64,000 bases of DNA from Bacteroidota bacterium (GTDB lineage: Bacteria; Bacteroidota; Bacteroidia; Bacteroidales; JACABE01): the NCBI GenBank assembly GCA_013377005.1, contig JACABE010000008.1:44674-108673 (forward strand), written 5' to 3'. Shown here piece by piece: positions 55,817 through 64,000 of the stretch. The position numbers and the translations under genes were made by a program. Position 1 is the stretch's first letter; every line of letters starts with the position of its first letter. The notes under the pieces are model-generated. The model saw only the letters and a list, made by a program, of their open reading frames with translations. It was not told where the DNA came from and did no database searches.

Positions 55817-56248
55817 ATGATTACAAAAATTCCATTTCAACTCATAAAAATCGAAAATAGTGGTTTTCATCTATTAATTGAAGTGAAAATAAATCATAAA
55901 ACTGCTTTTTTACTTATTGATACTGGTGCTTCTAAAACCGTTTTTGATATATCCCGTATCGTAAACTATATTGAAAGCAATACATTTACTGACAATGAAA
56001 TTCTTTCTGCCGGACTGGGAACCAATACTCTTGAAAGTAAATCATTAGTTTTAAAAAGCTTATTAATAGGTGATTTTGAAATCAAGAATTATCTTTCAAT
56101 AGTAATAGATATGCAACATGTAAACGAATCGTATCAAAAATTAGGGTTACAAGCTTTTGATGGAGTATTGGGAAGTGATATCCTACAAAAATTCAGAGCT
56201 TCAATAGATTATAAAACAAAAATATTAAAGCTTAGAAAAAGGAAATAA
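55817..56248 (+). CDS. Retropepsin-like aspartic protease
   Basis: I take the ATG at 55817 (143 residues); a GTG at 55796 is also possible. The short protein has the aspartic protease signature LLIDTGASKTVFD (catalytic Asp 35) and a later LGSDILQKFRASIDYKTKILKL near the end. It is about half the length of pepsin, like retropepsin monomers that dimerise. Its cellular role is unknown. It starts 30 bases after the kinase stop and is probably cotranscribed. Confidence 0.82.
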   Translation: MITKIPFQLIKIENSGFHLLIEVKINHKTAFLLIDTGASKTVFDISRIVNYIESNTFTDNEILSAGLGTNTLESKSLVLKSLLIGDFEIKNYLSIVIDMQHVNESYQKLGLQAFDGVLGSDILQKFRASIDYKTKILKLRKRK

Positions 56249-56254
56249 AATTAA

Positions 56255-57412
56255 TTATATTTTATTTAAAATCTCTGCAGCTTTTTTCATCGTATCTTCT
56301 GTTTTCGCAAAGCAAAAACGCAGCATCTTGTTATCTTTATTATTATGATAAAATGGAGATAAAGGAATGGAAGCTAATTTATACTCTTTCGTCATTCTGA
56401 TGGCAAAATCTGTTTCTTTTTCGTCAGTAATATTGCTAAAGTCTAATAATTGAAAATAGGTACCAAAACAAGGGATTATTTTAAATCTGGAATCTTTAAT
56501 CTGCGACACAAAAAAATCACGCTTTTGTTGGTAAAACTCATTTAGGTGAATGTAATTTTCTTTGTCTTTTAAATATTCAGCAATTGCATATTGGATAGGA
56601 GTATTACATGTAAATACATTAAACTGATGCACTTTTCTGAATTCTTTCATTAAATTTTCAGGAGCTAGTACATACCCCATTTTCCAACCGGTAGCGTGCA
56701 GCGTTTTCCCAAAAGAATAAACAATATAGCTTCTTTCAGCTAATTGTGGATAATAACAAACACTTTCATGACGAATACCATCGTATATTAAATGTTCATA
56801 AACCTCATCACTAACTATAATTATATCAGTTTTATCGGTAAGTTTAACAAGCATTTTTAAATCTTCCTTTTTCAAAATACTTCCTGTTGGGTTTTGAGGA
56901 GAATTAATAATGATCATTTTGGTATTCTTGTTAATCATCTTTTTGACGATATCCCAGTCAATATGATAATCAGGAGCTTGTAGTTGAGCATGAATAGGAA
57001 TACCACCATTTATTCTGATAGCTGGAATATAACTATCGTAAGCAGGTTCAAAAATCAGCACTTCATCACCATCATGAATTATAGAAGATATAATTGTATA
57101 TAAGGCTTGTGTAGCCCCAGCAGTAATATTTATTTCTTTATCTGGATGATAGCTGGCACCATAAGTATTAAAAACTTTTTCTGAAATAACTTCTCTTAAT
57201 GCTTGCACACCAAGCATGGATGCATATTGATTCATTCCTTTTTTCATATACTTATGAACCAATTCAATTAGTTTTTCGGAAATCGGAAAATCAGGGAAAC
57301 CCTGAGATAAATTAATAGCACCCGATTCGTTAGCTAAAGCTGACATTACAGCAAATATAGATGATTCTGTGCCAGGTAGTTTAGAATTAATTGATCCTGA
57401 AAAATTTTGCAT
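56255..57412 (-). CDS. Methionine/aromatic aminotransferase-type PLP enzyme (YbdL-like)
   Basis: The 385-residue protein has class I/II aminotransferase motifs: AINLSQGFPDFPIS, QYASMLGVQALREVI, ITAGATQALYTIISS, VLIFEPAYDSYIPAI, INSPQNPTGSI, IVSDEVYEHLI and the cofactor Lys in YSFGKTLHATGWKMGY (Lys before TLHATGWK). This set matches the YbdL/KAT-like methionine aminotransferases that act in methionine salvage and on aromatic or sulfur amino acids. It is convergent with the protease gene upstream. A -7 box TAATTTTG lies at 57457-57450 on the minus strand. Confidence 0.9.
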   Translation of the reverse strand: MQNFSGSINSKLPGTESSIFAVMSALANESGAINLSQGFPDFPISEKLIELVHKYMKKGMNQYASMLGVQALREVISEKVFNTYGASYHPDKEINITAGATQALYTIISSIIHDGDEVLIFEPAYDSYIPAIRINGGIPIHAQLQAPDYHIDWDIVKKMINKNTKMIIINSPQNPTGSILKKEDLKMLVKLTDKTDIIIVSDEVYEHLIYDGIRHESVCYYPQLAERSYIVYSFGKTLHATGWKMGYVLAPENLMKEFRKVHQFNVFTCNTPIQYAIAEYLKDKENYIHLNEFYQQKRDFFVSQIKDSRFKIIPCFGTYFQLLDFSNITDEKETDFAIRMTKEYKLASIPLSPFYHNNKDNKMLRFCFAKTEDTMKKAAEILNKI

Positions 57413-57631
57413 ACTACTTTATTTGTGTATGGTATTGTTAAATAATCGGCAAAATTAATGTTTTTTTTCAAACCATTCCATTTTTTTTAAAATCACCTAA
57501 GAACTCATTGCTGAAAACAACTATTTGTTAAATAATTTTACTATTTTTGAAGCAAAAAACCATAAATAGAAGTCCAGTTTTTAAAGGCTAAAATATTACA
57601 GTTAAATAAACTTAATAAACTCAACACAGAT

Positions 57632-59230
57632 ATGCTTAAAAAGAAATTTCCACACACATATGTAATTGTGTTTTTCGTCATCTTATTGGCGGCTATTACT
57701 ACTTGGATTGTTCCTGCGGGCGAATTTAACCGTCAAACAATTGAAACCAATGGAAATAAGCACACCGTTATACAAACTGATTCTTACCACCAAGTAGATC
57801 AGCAACCCCAAACCTGGGAAATATTTTCAGCTTTTTACAAAGGATTTGTTCGTTCGCCGAGTATTATTGTTTTTATTCTTATACTTGGAGGTGCATTCTG
57901 GATTCTAAATGAAAGTAAAGCTATTGATGCAGGTGTAAGTTCATTTTTAATTAAAAGTCAGAAACTTGAAAGATATTGGCTTTTTAAGAAACTTGGTGTC
58001 AATAATATTATTATTTCGCTAGTAATGTTAATGTTTAGCTTTTTTGGAGCAGTATTTGGAATGAGTGAAGAAACCATCGCTTTTGTAATAATTTTCGTAC
58101 CTTTATCTGTTTCAATGGGTTACGATTCTATAGTTGGCGTTTGTATGTGCTTTATTGGAGCAGGTATTGGCTTTGCAGGATGTCTGCTTAATCCTTTTAC
58201 ACTCGGAATTGCTCAAGAAATTGCTGGTTTGCCTATGTTTTCCGGTATTGAATACCGCTTGGTTATATGGCTGGTAATCAATTTTGTAGGTATTGGATTT
58301 GTTTTGCGTTATGCAGCTAAAATAAAAAAGAATCCTGCAAAATCACTTGTTTATCACGAAGATGAATACTGGCGTTTGCACCACAGTCAGGCAAATGTTG
58401 AAATTTGTCAACCATCATTAAATAAAACCTGGATTGCCTATGCCGTTGTTTTAATTGCTACTGTAATCTATGCTTTCTTACTTCCGATAAACAGTTTTAA
58501 AGTTGGTCAATCCATTTTTAGATTGCCAATGTTGCCGATTTTAAGCGGAATGTTTATTTTTTTTGGATTTATAACTGCCCGAAAATCAATACAGTATTTT
58601 GTACTTAATCTTTTGCTGTTTACTATAGCCTATTTGATGGTCGGTGTTATGGGGTTTCAATGGGAGTTGAAAGAAATTGCAGCACTATTTTTTACAATGG
58701 CATTAATTGCAGGTATTGCAATGGGTAAAGGACCCAATGACATTACAAAACTCTTTGTAGCCGGAGCAAAAGATATAATGTCAGCTGCTTTAGTTGTTGG
58801 TTTAGCTGGAGGTATTATCGTAATATTGGAAGATGGAAAAGTAATTGATACCATATTGCATGGTATTTCTCAATCAATGCAAGGCTTAGGAAATATTGCC
58901 ACACTCTCGCTGATGTACGTTTTTCAATCAGGCTTAAATATGATTATCACTTCAGGCACTGCAAAAGCAGCTTTGATTATGCCAATTTTAAGAGATATTT
59001 CTGAAATGATAGGATTATCCAAACAAGCAACTGTTACTGCTTTCCATATCGGCGATGGTTTCACCAATTTAATTACTCCCACTTCCGGTGTATTGATAGG
59101 TGTTTTGGAAATAGCCAGAATTCCATTCAGCAAATGGTTTAAATGGGCTTGGCCTCTTATTATAATTTTAACTATTGTTGGGTTCTTACTTTTAATACCA
59201 ACAGTTACAATGAATCTGAATGGGTTTTGA
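57632..59230 (+). CDS. YfcC-family membrane transporter
   Basis: The 532-residue protein has about twelve to fourteen membrane helices and the YfcC-type N-terminus KKKFPHTYVIVFFVILLAAITTWIVPAGEF. A conserved FGMSEETIAFVIIFVPLSVSMGYDSIVGVCM stretch and a C-terminal LITPTSGVLIGVLEIARIPFSKWFKW are visible. The YfcC/DcuC-like group exchanges anions or amino acids; the substrate is unknown. A TATTTTTG -7 box lies at 57542-57549. Confidence 0.87.
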   Translation: MLKKKFPHTYVIVFFVILLAAITTWIVPAGEFNRQTIETNGNKHTVIQTDSYHQVDQQPQTWEIFSAFYKGFVRSPSIIVFILILGGAFWILNESKAIDAGVSSFLIKSQKLERYWLFKKLGVNNIIISLVMLMFSFFGAVFGMSEETIAFVIIFVPLSVSMGYDSIVGVCMCFIGAGIGFAGCLLNPFTLGIAQEIAGLPMFSGIEYRLVIWLVINFVGIGFVLRYAAKIKKNPAKSLVYHEDEYWRLHHSQANVEICQPSLNKTWIAYAVVLIATVIYAFLLPINSFKVGQSIFRLPMLPILSGMFIFFGFITARKSIQYFVLNLLLFTIAYLMVGVMGFQWELKEIAALFFTMALIAGIAMGKGPNDITKLFVAGAKDIMSAALVVGLAGGIIVILEDGKVIDTILHGISQSMQGLGNIATLSLMYVFQSGLNMIITSGTAKAALIMPILRDISEMIGLSKQATVTAFHIGDGFTNLITPTSGVLIGVLEIARIPFSKWFKWAWPLIIILTIVGFLLLIPTVTMNLNGF

Positions 59231-59284
59231 AATAAAAGTTTGAATACAACTATGAACAAGCCCCTTGATTGAATACTATTTAAA

Positions 59285-59464
59285 AAAATAAAATATTTAT
59301 TTTATTGGGTATTTAAAAGCAATGATGTTAATAAATTATGGAATGGACGGGAGCAAAACAATGGAAAAGAATGTGCTGATGGCGTTTATTTTTACATCTT
59401 AAACTTAACTGATAATAAACGAGTTGAAACCCAACATAAAGGAAGTGTTACTATTTTACGATAA
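59285..59464 (+). pseudogene. Relic of a gliding-motility-type (T9SS) C-terminal sorting domain
   Basis: In the frame starting at 59321, 47 codons read to a stop at 59462-59464 as the end of a gliding-motility-associated C-terminal domain: VFKSNDVNKLWNG, then GKECADGVYFYILNL and the terminal KGSVTILR. Upstream the frame decays (KIKYLFYW in place of the usual IYNRWG) and a stop lies at 59270-59272. No start or promoter is present. It is therefore the tail of a lost gene for an exported protein. Confidence 0.72.
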
Positions 59465-59484
59465 AATCTATCGGATTTCTAATA

Positions 59485-59520
59485 AAAAAGTCCTATCAGC
59501 GTAATTGATAAGACCTTTTA
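59485..59520 (-). terminator. Terminator after the T9SS protein gene
   Basis: Imperfect stem AAAAAGTCCTATCA / TGATAAGACCTTTT (59486-59518, two mismatches). On the minus strand it is followed by TTTTTTATTAG and lies 22 bases after the stop at 59542. Confidence 0.7.
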
Positions 59521-59541
59521 TAAGCTCTATTTTATGAAATA

Positions 59542-61047
59542 TTATTTTGTCAATACTAATTTACCCGTAAAATTTTTATCACCAACACTTATTCTGTAAT
59601 AATAAATACCTATAGTAAGGTTTCTATCTCCAAAAGATAAGCTATGTTCTCCTTTTTCTTGCTTGTCATCACATAAAACTTTTATTTCCCTTCCTGTAAT
59701 ATCGTAAATACTTAAACGAATATGCTTACTTTCATTCAAATTGTAAACAAAAGTAGTTTTATCAGTAAAAGGATTAGGGAATATCTTCACTGTTTCGCTT
59801 TTTGATATTTCATTAACACCTACAGCATTTGTAACAGTGACAGAACAATTAGCTGTGTGGCTTCCATCCTGTGTAGTTACTGTAATTACACAATTTCCTG
59901 CAGCAACAGGTGTAACCAATCCTGTAGTGGAAACACTGGCAACACCCAAATTATCTGATGACCATGTTTTAGTCTGATTTGTTGCATTAGAAGGCAATAT
60001 AGTAGCCGTTAACTGAGAAGCAGGATCTCCAACGGTGAAAGATAATGCGGTTGGCAGAATACTTACACTCGCCACGCTTGTGGGGGTTGAAGGAGAATTA
60101 GCCAGCCAAATAGTGGCATTAATAATTAATCGTTCGTGATTTCCACTGGCATCGGCAATCCAGCCATCGTAAAGCACATCGCCGGTATCGCCACTACCAT
60201 CATCACAAGGAGAACTATCACCAATTGCCACAACTTTACCTGCGCCATAATTAGCTCGGGCAACCATCACATTAGTTGTTCCTGTATTTGATGAACCGGT
60301 TTTATATACAATTCCTTTTACGGTGGGATTAACTGTAGTGTTTAGTTTCATCGAAGTACCATTGCTCCACATTACAGAAGTTACATTTCCCATTGGCCCA
60401 TGCAATAATGTATCTGTAGGTAAATTGGCAACATTGGTTGATGTTTGCGAAAAATCTACCGTATCAAAGATAATTCCGAACGGATTAGCCTGAATACTAT
60501 TGTTATTTAATAAATCATTCCAAATAAGAGGAGAATCCCAATTATCATTATTTCTATCACTGGTTATGTGGTCGGAAATCATAAATAATCCTCCTCCATT
60601 TTGTACAAACTGAAGTATAGCTATTTTTTCCGCTACTGTAAATAAAATATTAGGCTCGCAAACAATAAAAACTTTATAATTTGACAAATCCTGTTGGTTG
60701 GAAGTATTATTGTAAGTAATGCTACCGTTATAAGGTAGTGTTTCTACAACATAGGACTTCTTTACCAAATCAATACCCCACGAAGATAATCCACCTTGCC
60801 AATAAGTTCCCACAGTTGACGATGTAATTGTGCTTTGCAAGGGAGTGGGAATACGCTGAGGGTTTGATTCGTTGCCACCACCCAAAACAGCAGGACCAGA
60901 ACTGTATCCGATATTGTGCGCATCAGCATCTATTACCCAGTCTGCGTTTCCGGCAGCTTCGGCTTTTGTGGCATCAAATAAAATTTTTATTTGAGCATGG
61001 ATTACGGTATTAAATAAGATTAAAAATATAATGATAACTTTCTTCAT
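59542..61047 (-). CDS. Exported protein with Ig-like domain and T9SS type A sorting domain
   Basis: The 501-residue protein has a signal peptide (about 1-18, VIHAQ) and a first region (about 20-310) that resembles a class I glutamine-amidotransferase-like fold: GIDLVKKSYVVETLPYNG, YKVFIVCEPN, GGGLFMISDHITSD, and GAGKVVAIGDSSPCDDG. A bacterial Ig-like (Big_2) domain lies near 320-405 (SVSILPTALSFTVGDPASQLTATILPSNATNQTKTWSSDN). A C-terminal T9SS sorting domain starts near 420 (VKIFPNPFTDKTTFVYNLNE and IYYYRISVGDKNFTGKLVLTK). It is exported across the outer membrane. A -7 box TAATTTTG is on the minus strand at 61103-61096. Confidence 0.88.
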   Translation of the reverse strand: MKKVIIIFLILFNTVIHAQIKILFDATKAEAAGNADWVIDADAHNIGYSSGPAVLGGGNESNPQRIPTPLQSTITSSTVGTYWQGGLSSWGIDLVKKSYVVETLPYNGSITYNNTSNQQDLSNYKVFIVCEPNILFTVAEKIAILQFVQNGGGLFMISDHITSDRNNDNWDSPLIWNDLLNNNSIQANPFGIIFDTVDFSQTSTNVANLPTDTLLHGPMGNVTSVMWSNGTSMKLNTTVNPTVKGIVYKTGSSNTGTTNVMVARANYGAGKVVAIGDSSPCDDGSGDTGDVLYDGWIADASGNHERLIINATIWLANSPSTPTSVASVSILPTALSFTVGDPASQLTATILPSNATNQTKTWSSDNLGVASVSTTGLVTPVAAGNCVITVTTQDGSHTANCSVTVTNAVGVNEISKSETVKIFPNPFTDKTTFVYNLNESKHIRLSIYDITGREIKVLCDDKQEKGEHSLSFGDRNLTIGIYYYRISVGDKNFTGKLVLTK

Positions 61048-61449
61048 AGAACCCTTTTTTAATTATAGTAGAGTATACAAGTTTTTTATTTTTGGCAAAA
61101 TTAATACAATATTAATATAAACTTAATATTGAGCATTGACAATCATAAGTTTATTCTTTAATAATTGTTAAAATAACTTTCAAAAATCCCTATGCTGAAC
61201 CAAGTAATGAGAATAATTTGTTGCATTCATTAAGTTTTAAATTTTCATCAAAGGAAATTTTTTACAAACGCTGATGAATAAATTGCGCTACATATTGAAT
61301 AACTACAAATGCGACTTATTCTTATAGTGAATATAAACAACTTACATGCTGCTTTTTTAAATTGAGTGGAAAATGAAACAGAAATCAAAAATACCTCTTT
61401 TAATTCCACAATTTTATTATTTTTGCGTAACACATTAAATTCCTCCGTT

Positions 61450-63432
61450 ATGAAAAAAATTCTTTTCATTATTAGTCTTTTATTGCCTTACATCAGTTTT
61501 GCTCAAATGGATACTTCAGAGGTTCATTCCAAAATAACTGATGTTACTGTGTTTTACAAAGGTGCTCAGGTATCCCGAAATACTACGCTTAATCTTTTAA
61601 AAGGTCAACACCTGATAGTATTAAAAAAACTACCCGCCGAACTTTCAGAACAAAGCATACAGGTAAAAAGCATAGCGAATGCTCAGATTTTATCGGTAAA
61701 AACACAATCATCCAGTGTTACGGTCAAAGAAAAACAGCCCATTAAAGATATGCAAAAAAACATTGAGGAAAAAGAACAAAAAATACGTGTCTTACTTGCC
61801 AAACAGCAGGTTTATGAAAAAGAAAATCAAATGCTATGGGACAATCGATTGCTGGGTAATGAACAAAAAGGCTTAACAGTTTTACAATTAAAAGAAGCTG
61901 CAGATTTTTACCGCAATCGCATGAATGAGATTGCACTGGAAAATCTCCGCATTCAAAAAGACATAAAAGATGAACAAGAAAGCATACAAGTACTAAACAA
62001 AAAAATTAATGAATTAAAAGCTGATATTGAAAAAACATACACAGAAATATTGGTAACACTTGATTGTGAGAAAGCCATTTCCTCCAATATTGTTTTCAGC
62101 TATTTCGTAGCATCTGCAGCTTGGGTTCCTTATTACGATTTCAGGGTGGAAGAAGTAGCAGATCCTTTGGCAATTGTTTACAATGCCAATGTATTTCAAA
62201 GTACAGGCGAAGACTGGAAAAACGTTAAGCTCAAATTATCGGGCAATGACCCTTTGCTAAAAACATCAAGACCTGAATTGTATAAATGGTATCTGGAACA
62301 AAACAGCAAACAAACTGTAACCCGCGAATCTTATAGCTTAGATGGCAGTGCCATTAAAGGAAAAGTGACAGATAAATCAACAAAAGAGCCCATAGCTTTT
62401 GCCAATATTCTTTTGATGCAGAATGGAAAACAATTTGCAGGTACTACTACAGATTTTGATGGAAATTATCTGATAAAGCCGATACAACCGGGTTATTATT
62501 CGTTAAAATGCAGCTATGTTGGATATAAGCCTATGCAAATGAATAATATTCTAATTAATAAAGATAAACTTACTTTTGCAGATATTTCTATAGAAGCATC
62601 CTCAGTATCCCTTGAAACATTTGAAGTCGTTGAATATAAAATTCCTTTGATTAGTAGAGATGAAACATCAAGTGGTTCAACTATTTCAAGAGAATACATT
62701 ATTTCAAGATTGCCAGGACGTTCACCTGAATCTATTGCAGCAACAATGGGCGGTGTTCAGAGTAGAAAAGAAGAATCTTCATTAATTACTACCAATTTTA
62801 TTTCAAATGATTTGCAACGAAATGTAAGTAATCTGGAATATGTAATTGAAACGCCTTATAGCATATTGTCAGATGGAAAAGATTATGCCATCCGTATCAA
62901 GGAAACTAAAATGGTTGTCGATTATCATTATCTGGCCATACCTAAAGTAGATGCAGATCCTTTTTTAATGTGTAATTTAATTAACTGGCAAAACCTAAAT
63001 CTTTTGGATGCTAAATACAATATCTTTTTCAAAGGAACATTTGTAGGCGAATCGGTATTAAATACCAATGAAGCCAGCGATACCCTAAAATTATCTTTGG
63101 GCAGAGATAAAAGTTTATTCATCAGCCGAACCGGAATGAAAGAAATCAACGATAAAAAAATCAACGGAGATAATATCAAAGAAACAATTGGCTGGAACGT
63201 TACCGTAAAAAATACCAAGCCTTACCCTATTCACATCACTATTGAAGACCAGTATCCGATTACCGAAAGAAAATCAATTGACATTAAACTAAATGAAACT
63301 TCAGATGCTAAAGTAGAAACACAAACAGGCAAACTAAGCTGGGACTTACTATTAAAAGCCAACGAAAGAAAAGAACTGAAATTCAATTATACAGTAAAAT
63401 ATCCGAAATATATTGGCATAAATGCGGACTAA
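61450..63432 (+). CDS. DUF4139 (MuiA-like) protein interrupted by a SusC-like regulatory/plug module
   Basis: I take the ATG at 61450 (660 residues), which puts the signal peptide (about 1-20, SFAQ) at the N-terminus; a GTG at 61366 lies upstream of the likely -7 box (61418-61425) and is rejected. It has a DUF4140-like domain near 25-95 (ITDVTVFYKGAQVSR) and a coiled coil near 100-200. DUF4139 follows (ASAAWVPYYDFR near 222, and YVIETPYSILSDGKDYAI near 465 to the end). Between these DUF4139 halves, about residues 290-455 hold a CarboxypepD_reg domain (IKGKVTDKSTKEPIAFANIL) and a segment like a TonB-dependent receptor plug (SREYIISRLPGRSPESIAAT, then GGVQS). It is a periplasmic or envelope protein; the function is unknown. 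Confidence 0.83.
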   Translation: MKKILFIISLLLPYISFAQMDTSEVHSKITDVTVFYKGAQVSRNTTLNLLKGQHLIVLKKLPAELSEQSIQVKSIANAQILSVKTQSSSVTVKEKQPIKDMQKNIEEKEQKIRVLLAKQQVYEKENQMLWDNRLLGNEQKGLTVLQLKEAADFYRNRMNEIALENLRIQKDIKDEQESIQVLNKKINELKADIEKTYTEILVTLDCEKAISSNIVFSYFVASAAWVPYYDFRVEEVADPLAIVYNANVFQSTGEDWKNVKLKLSGNDPLLKTSRPELYKWYLEQNSKQTVTRESYSLDGSAIKGKVTDKSTKEPIAFANILLMQNGKQFAGTTTDFDGNYLIKPIQPGYYSLKCSYVGYKPMQMNNILINKDKLTFADISIEASSVSLETFEVVEYKIPLISRDETSSGSTISREYIISRLPGRSPESIAATMGGVQSRKEESSLITTNFISNDLQRNVSNLEYVIETPYSILSDGKDYAIRIKETKMVVDYHYLAIPKVDADPFLMCNLINWQNLNLLDAKYNIFFKGTFVGESVLNTNEASDTLKLSLGRDKSLFISRTGMKEINDKKINGDNIKETIGWNVTVKNTKPYPIHITIEDQYPITERKSIDIKLNETSDAKVETQTGKLSWDLLLKANERKELKFNYTVKYPKYIGINAD

Positions 63433-63717
63433 AATATAAAATGGTTTTGTGAAATAAAAATGATTGAATAGATTTTAATTTAGAAATAGAAATACTTATG
63501 CAGTATGTGTGAATCAATAACACAAATCAATGAAAATCATATTTTCAGCATCTTATGCTGAGTCTATAAAAATCATACAATTCTACTTTCTGATTTTAAA
63601 TTTTCGAAATAGTATTTTCCTGAATTTTGTTTTTTATCAATCTTTTTAAATTTATCTTTTTTGAATTTTGCATTGAAAAAATTGAACAAGCGAAGGAACA
63701 AAAGCAATCCACTTTGC
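63433..63717. other. AT-rich region with no gene seen
   Basis: No start-to-stop frame looks real. One hairpin, TCAGCAT-CTT-ATGCTGA (63545-63561), has no T run and is not a clear terminator for the DUF4139 gene. Confidence 0.5.
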
Positions 63718-63780
63718 CACCCAAGAAATTGACTTCTACACAGAAGAAATCGACTCCGTCACCCAAGAAATCAACCCTGT
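63718..63780. repeat. Three imperfect 21-bp direct repeats
   Basis: Units CACCCAAGAAATTGACTTCTA, its neighbour starting CACAGAAG and a third starting CACCCAAG begin at 63718, 63739 and 63760. The period is seven codons. In one frame they encode Thr/Lys/Ser/Pro-rich sequence (PPKKLTSTQKKSTPSPKKST), but no start codon or promoter supports a gene. Confidence 0.55.
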
Positions 63781-63830
63781 TTCTTCCTTAATTCAAAGCA
63801 ATATAGCAACAAATTACACTGCTCTGGTTC

Positions 63831-63854
63831 CTCCCCTTTTAGGGGAGACTTTTT
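63831..63854 (+). terminator. Possible intrinsic terminator near the right edge
   Basis: CTCCCC (63831-63836), loop TTTTA, GGGGAG (63842-63847), then ACTTTTTG. It has no obvious upstream gene, so it may end a transcript from the repeat region or be a stray hairpin. No gene is seen from here to 64000. Confidence 0.5.
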
Positions 63855-64000
63855 GTATTATAAATTCCTTTATAACATTTTATAATAAACCGCTAACATG
63901 ATACTTAAATATGTTGTATATTTCCTCTATAAATAGTTTGCATCGAAAGGCTTCAATTGAGTATTTTTTGAGTTTTTTTGCTGATAGGCACATAATTATC

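Noticed and set aside
1..64000. Prophage, insertion sequence, integrative element or defence island
   Set aside because: No transposase, integrase, phage structural, restriction or abortive-infection gene was recognised anywhere in the window.

Overview
The window looks like chromosomal DNA of a member of the Bacteroidota. It is AT-rich. Many genes are preceded by the phylum-typical TAnnTTTG -7 box, sometimes with a TTG/TTTG box about 18-21 bases upstream. There are lipoproteins, a protein with a type IX secretion (T9SS) C-terminal sorting domain, the remnant of a second sorting domain of the gliding-motility type, SusC-like carboxypeptidase-regulatory/plug modules, a DUF2795 protein, a DUF5686 protein and an M56 peptidase/TonB hybrid. 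The left end cuts through an ABC permease gene. I see no prophage, insertion sequence, CRISPR array or recognisable defence island; most of the window is housekeeping and envelope genes.

Layout. 1-4145 (minus): ABC permease (partial) and its HlyD-type adaptor, a FucP-family sugar transporter, and pcm. 4241-13203 (plus): Gfo/Idh oxidoreductase, a lipoprotein and a polyprenyl-phosphate sugar transferase, exonuclease III, an OmpA-family lipoprotein, thiol peroxidase, a methyltransferase, an ABC ATPase, a cobalamin adenosyltransferase and a DUF2795 protein. 13416-17098 (plus): secA and a DUF1294 protein. 17095-20615 (minus): a polysaccharide flippase, then a BlaR1-like/BlaI-like pair whose promoter carries two operator-like dyads. 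20748-23507: a HAD hydrolase, a CAT-anticodon tRNA, a MORN-like lipoprotein, and an exported protein gene split by an in-frame stop. 23509-27134 (minus): a large transglutaminase-like protein and an adenosine deaminase. 27252-32217 (minus): the rimP-nusA-infB operon with a hairpin in its leader. 32541-35662 (minus): an acid phosphatase, a dihydroorotate dehydrogenase-like protein and class II aldolase.

35868-37394 (minus) is a tightly packed operon of an ECF sigma factor, a putative anti-sigma membrane protein and an NlpC/P60 lipoprotein. 37710-40856 holds small membrane proteins, an aminotransferase, a DUF1801 protein and a lone barstar-domain protein. A six-copy 42-bp tandem repeat lies at 41090-41341. 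41443-46849 (plus): a DUF5686 outer-membrane protein, a biotin-dependent carboxyltransferase subunit lacking its biotin domain, and a UbiA-family prenyltransferase. 47243-53826 (minus) is a complete TetR-regulated RND efflux operon (regulator, TolC-like channel, adaptor, pump). 54128-63432: a uridine kinase-like protein, a retropepsin-like protease, a methionine aminotransferase-type enzyme, a YfcC-type transporter, the relic of a sorting domain, a T9SS-exported protein, and a DUF4139 protein interrupted by a SusC-like module.

I do not see a clear new multi-gene system. The best leads are: the split exported gene at 22539-23507; the double BlaI-type operator; the sorting-domain relic at 59285-59464; the orphan barstar fusion; the 42-bp repeat array; and the chimeric DUF4139 protein. 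All calls come from reading the sequence; no database search was run.
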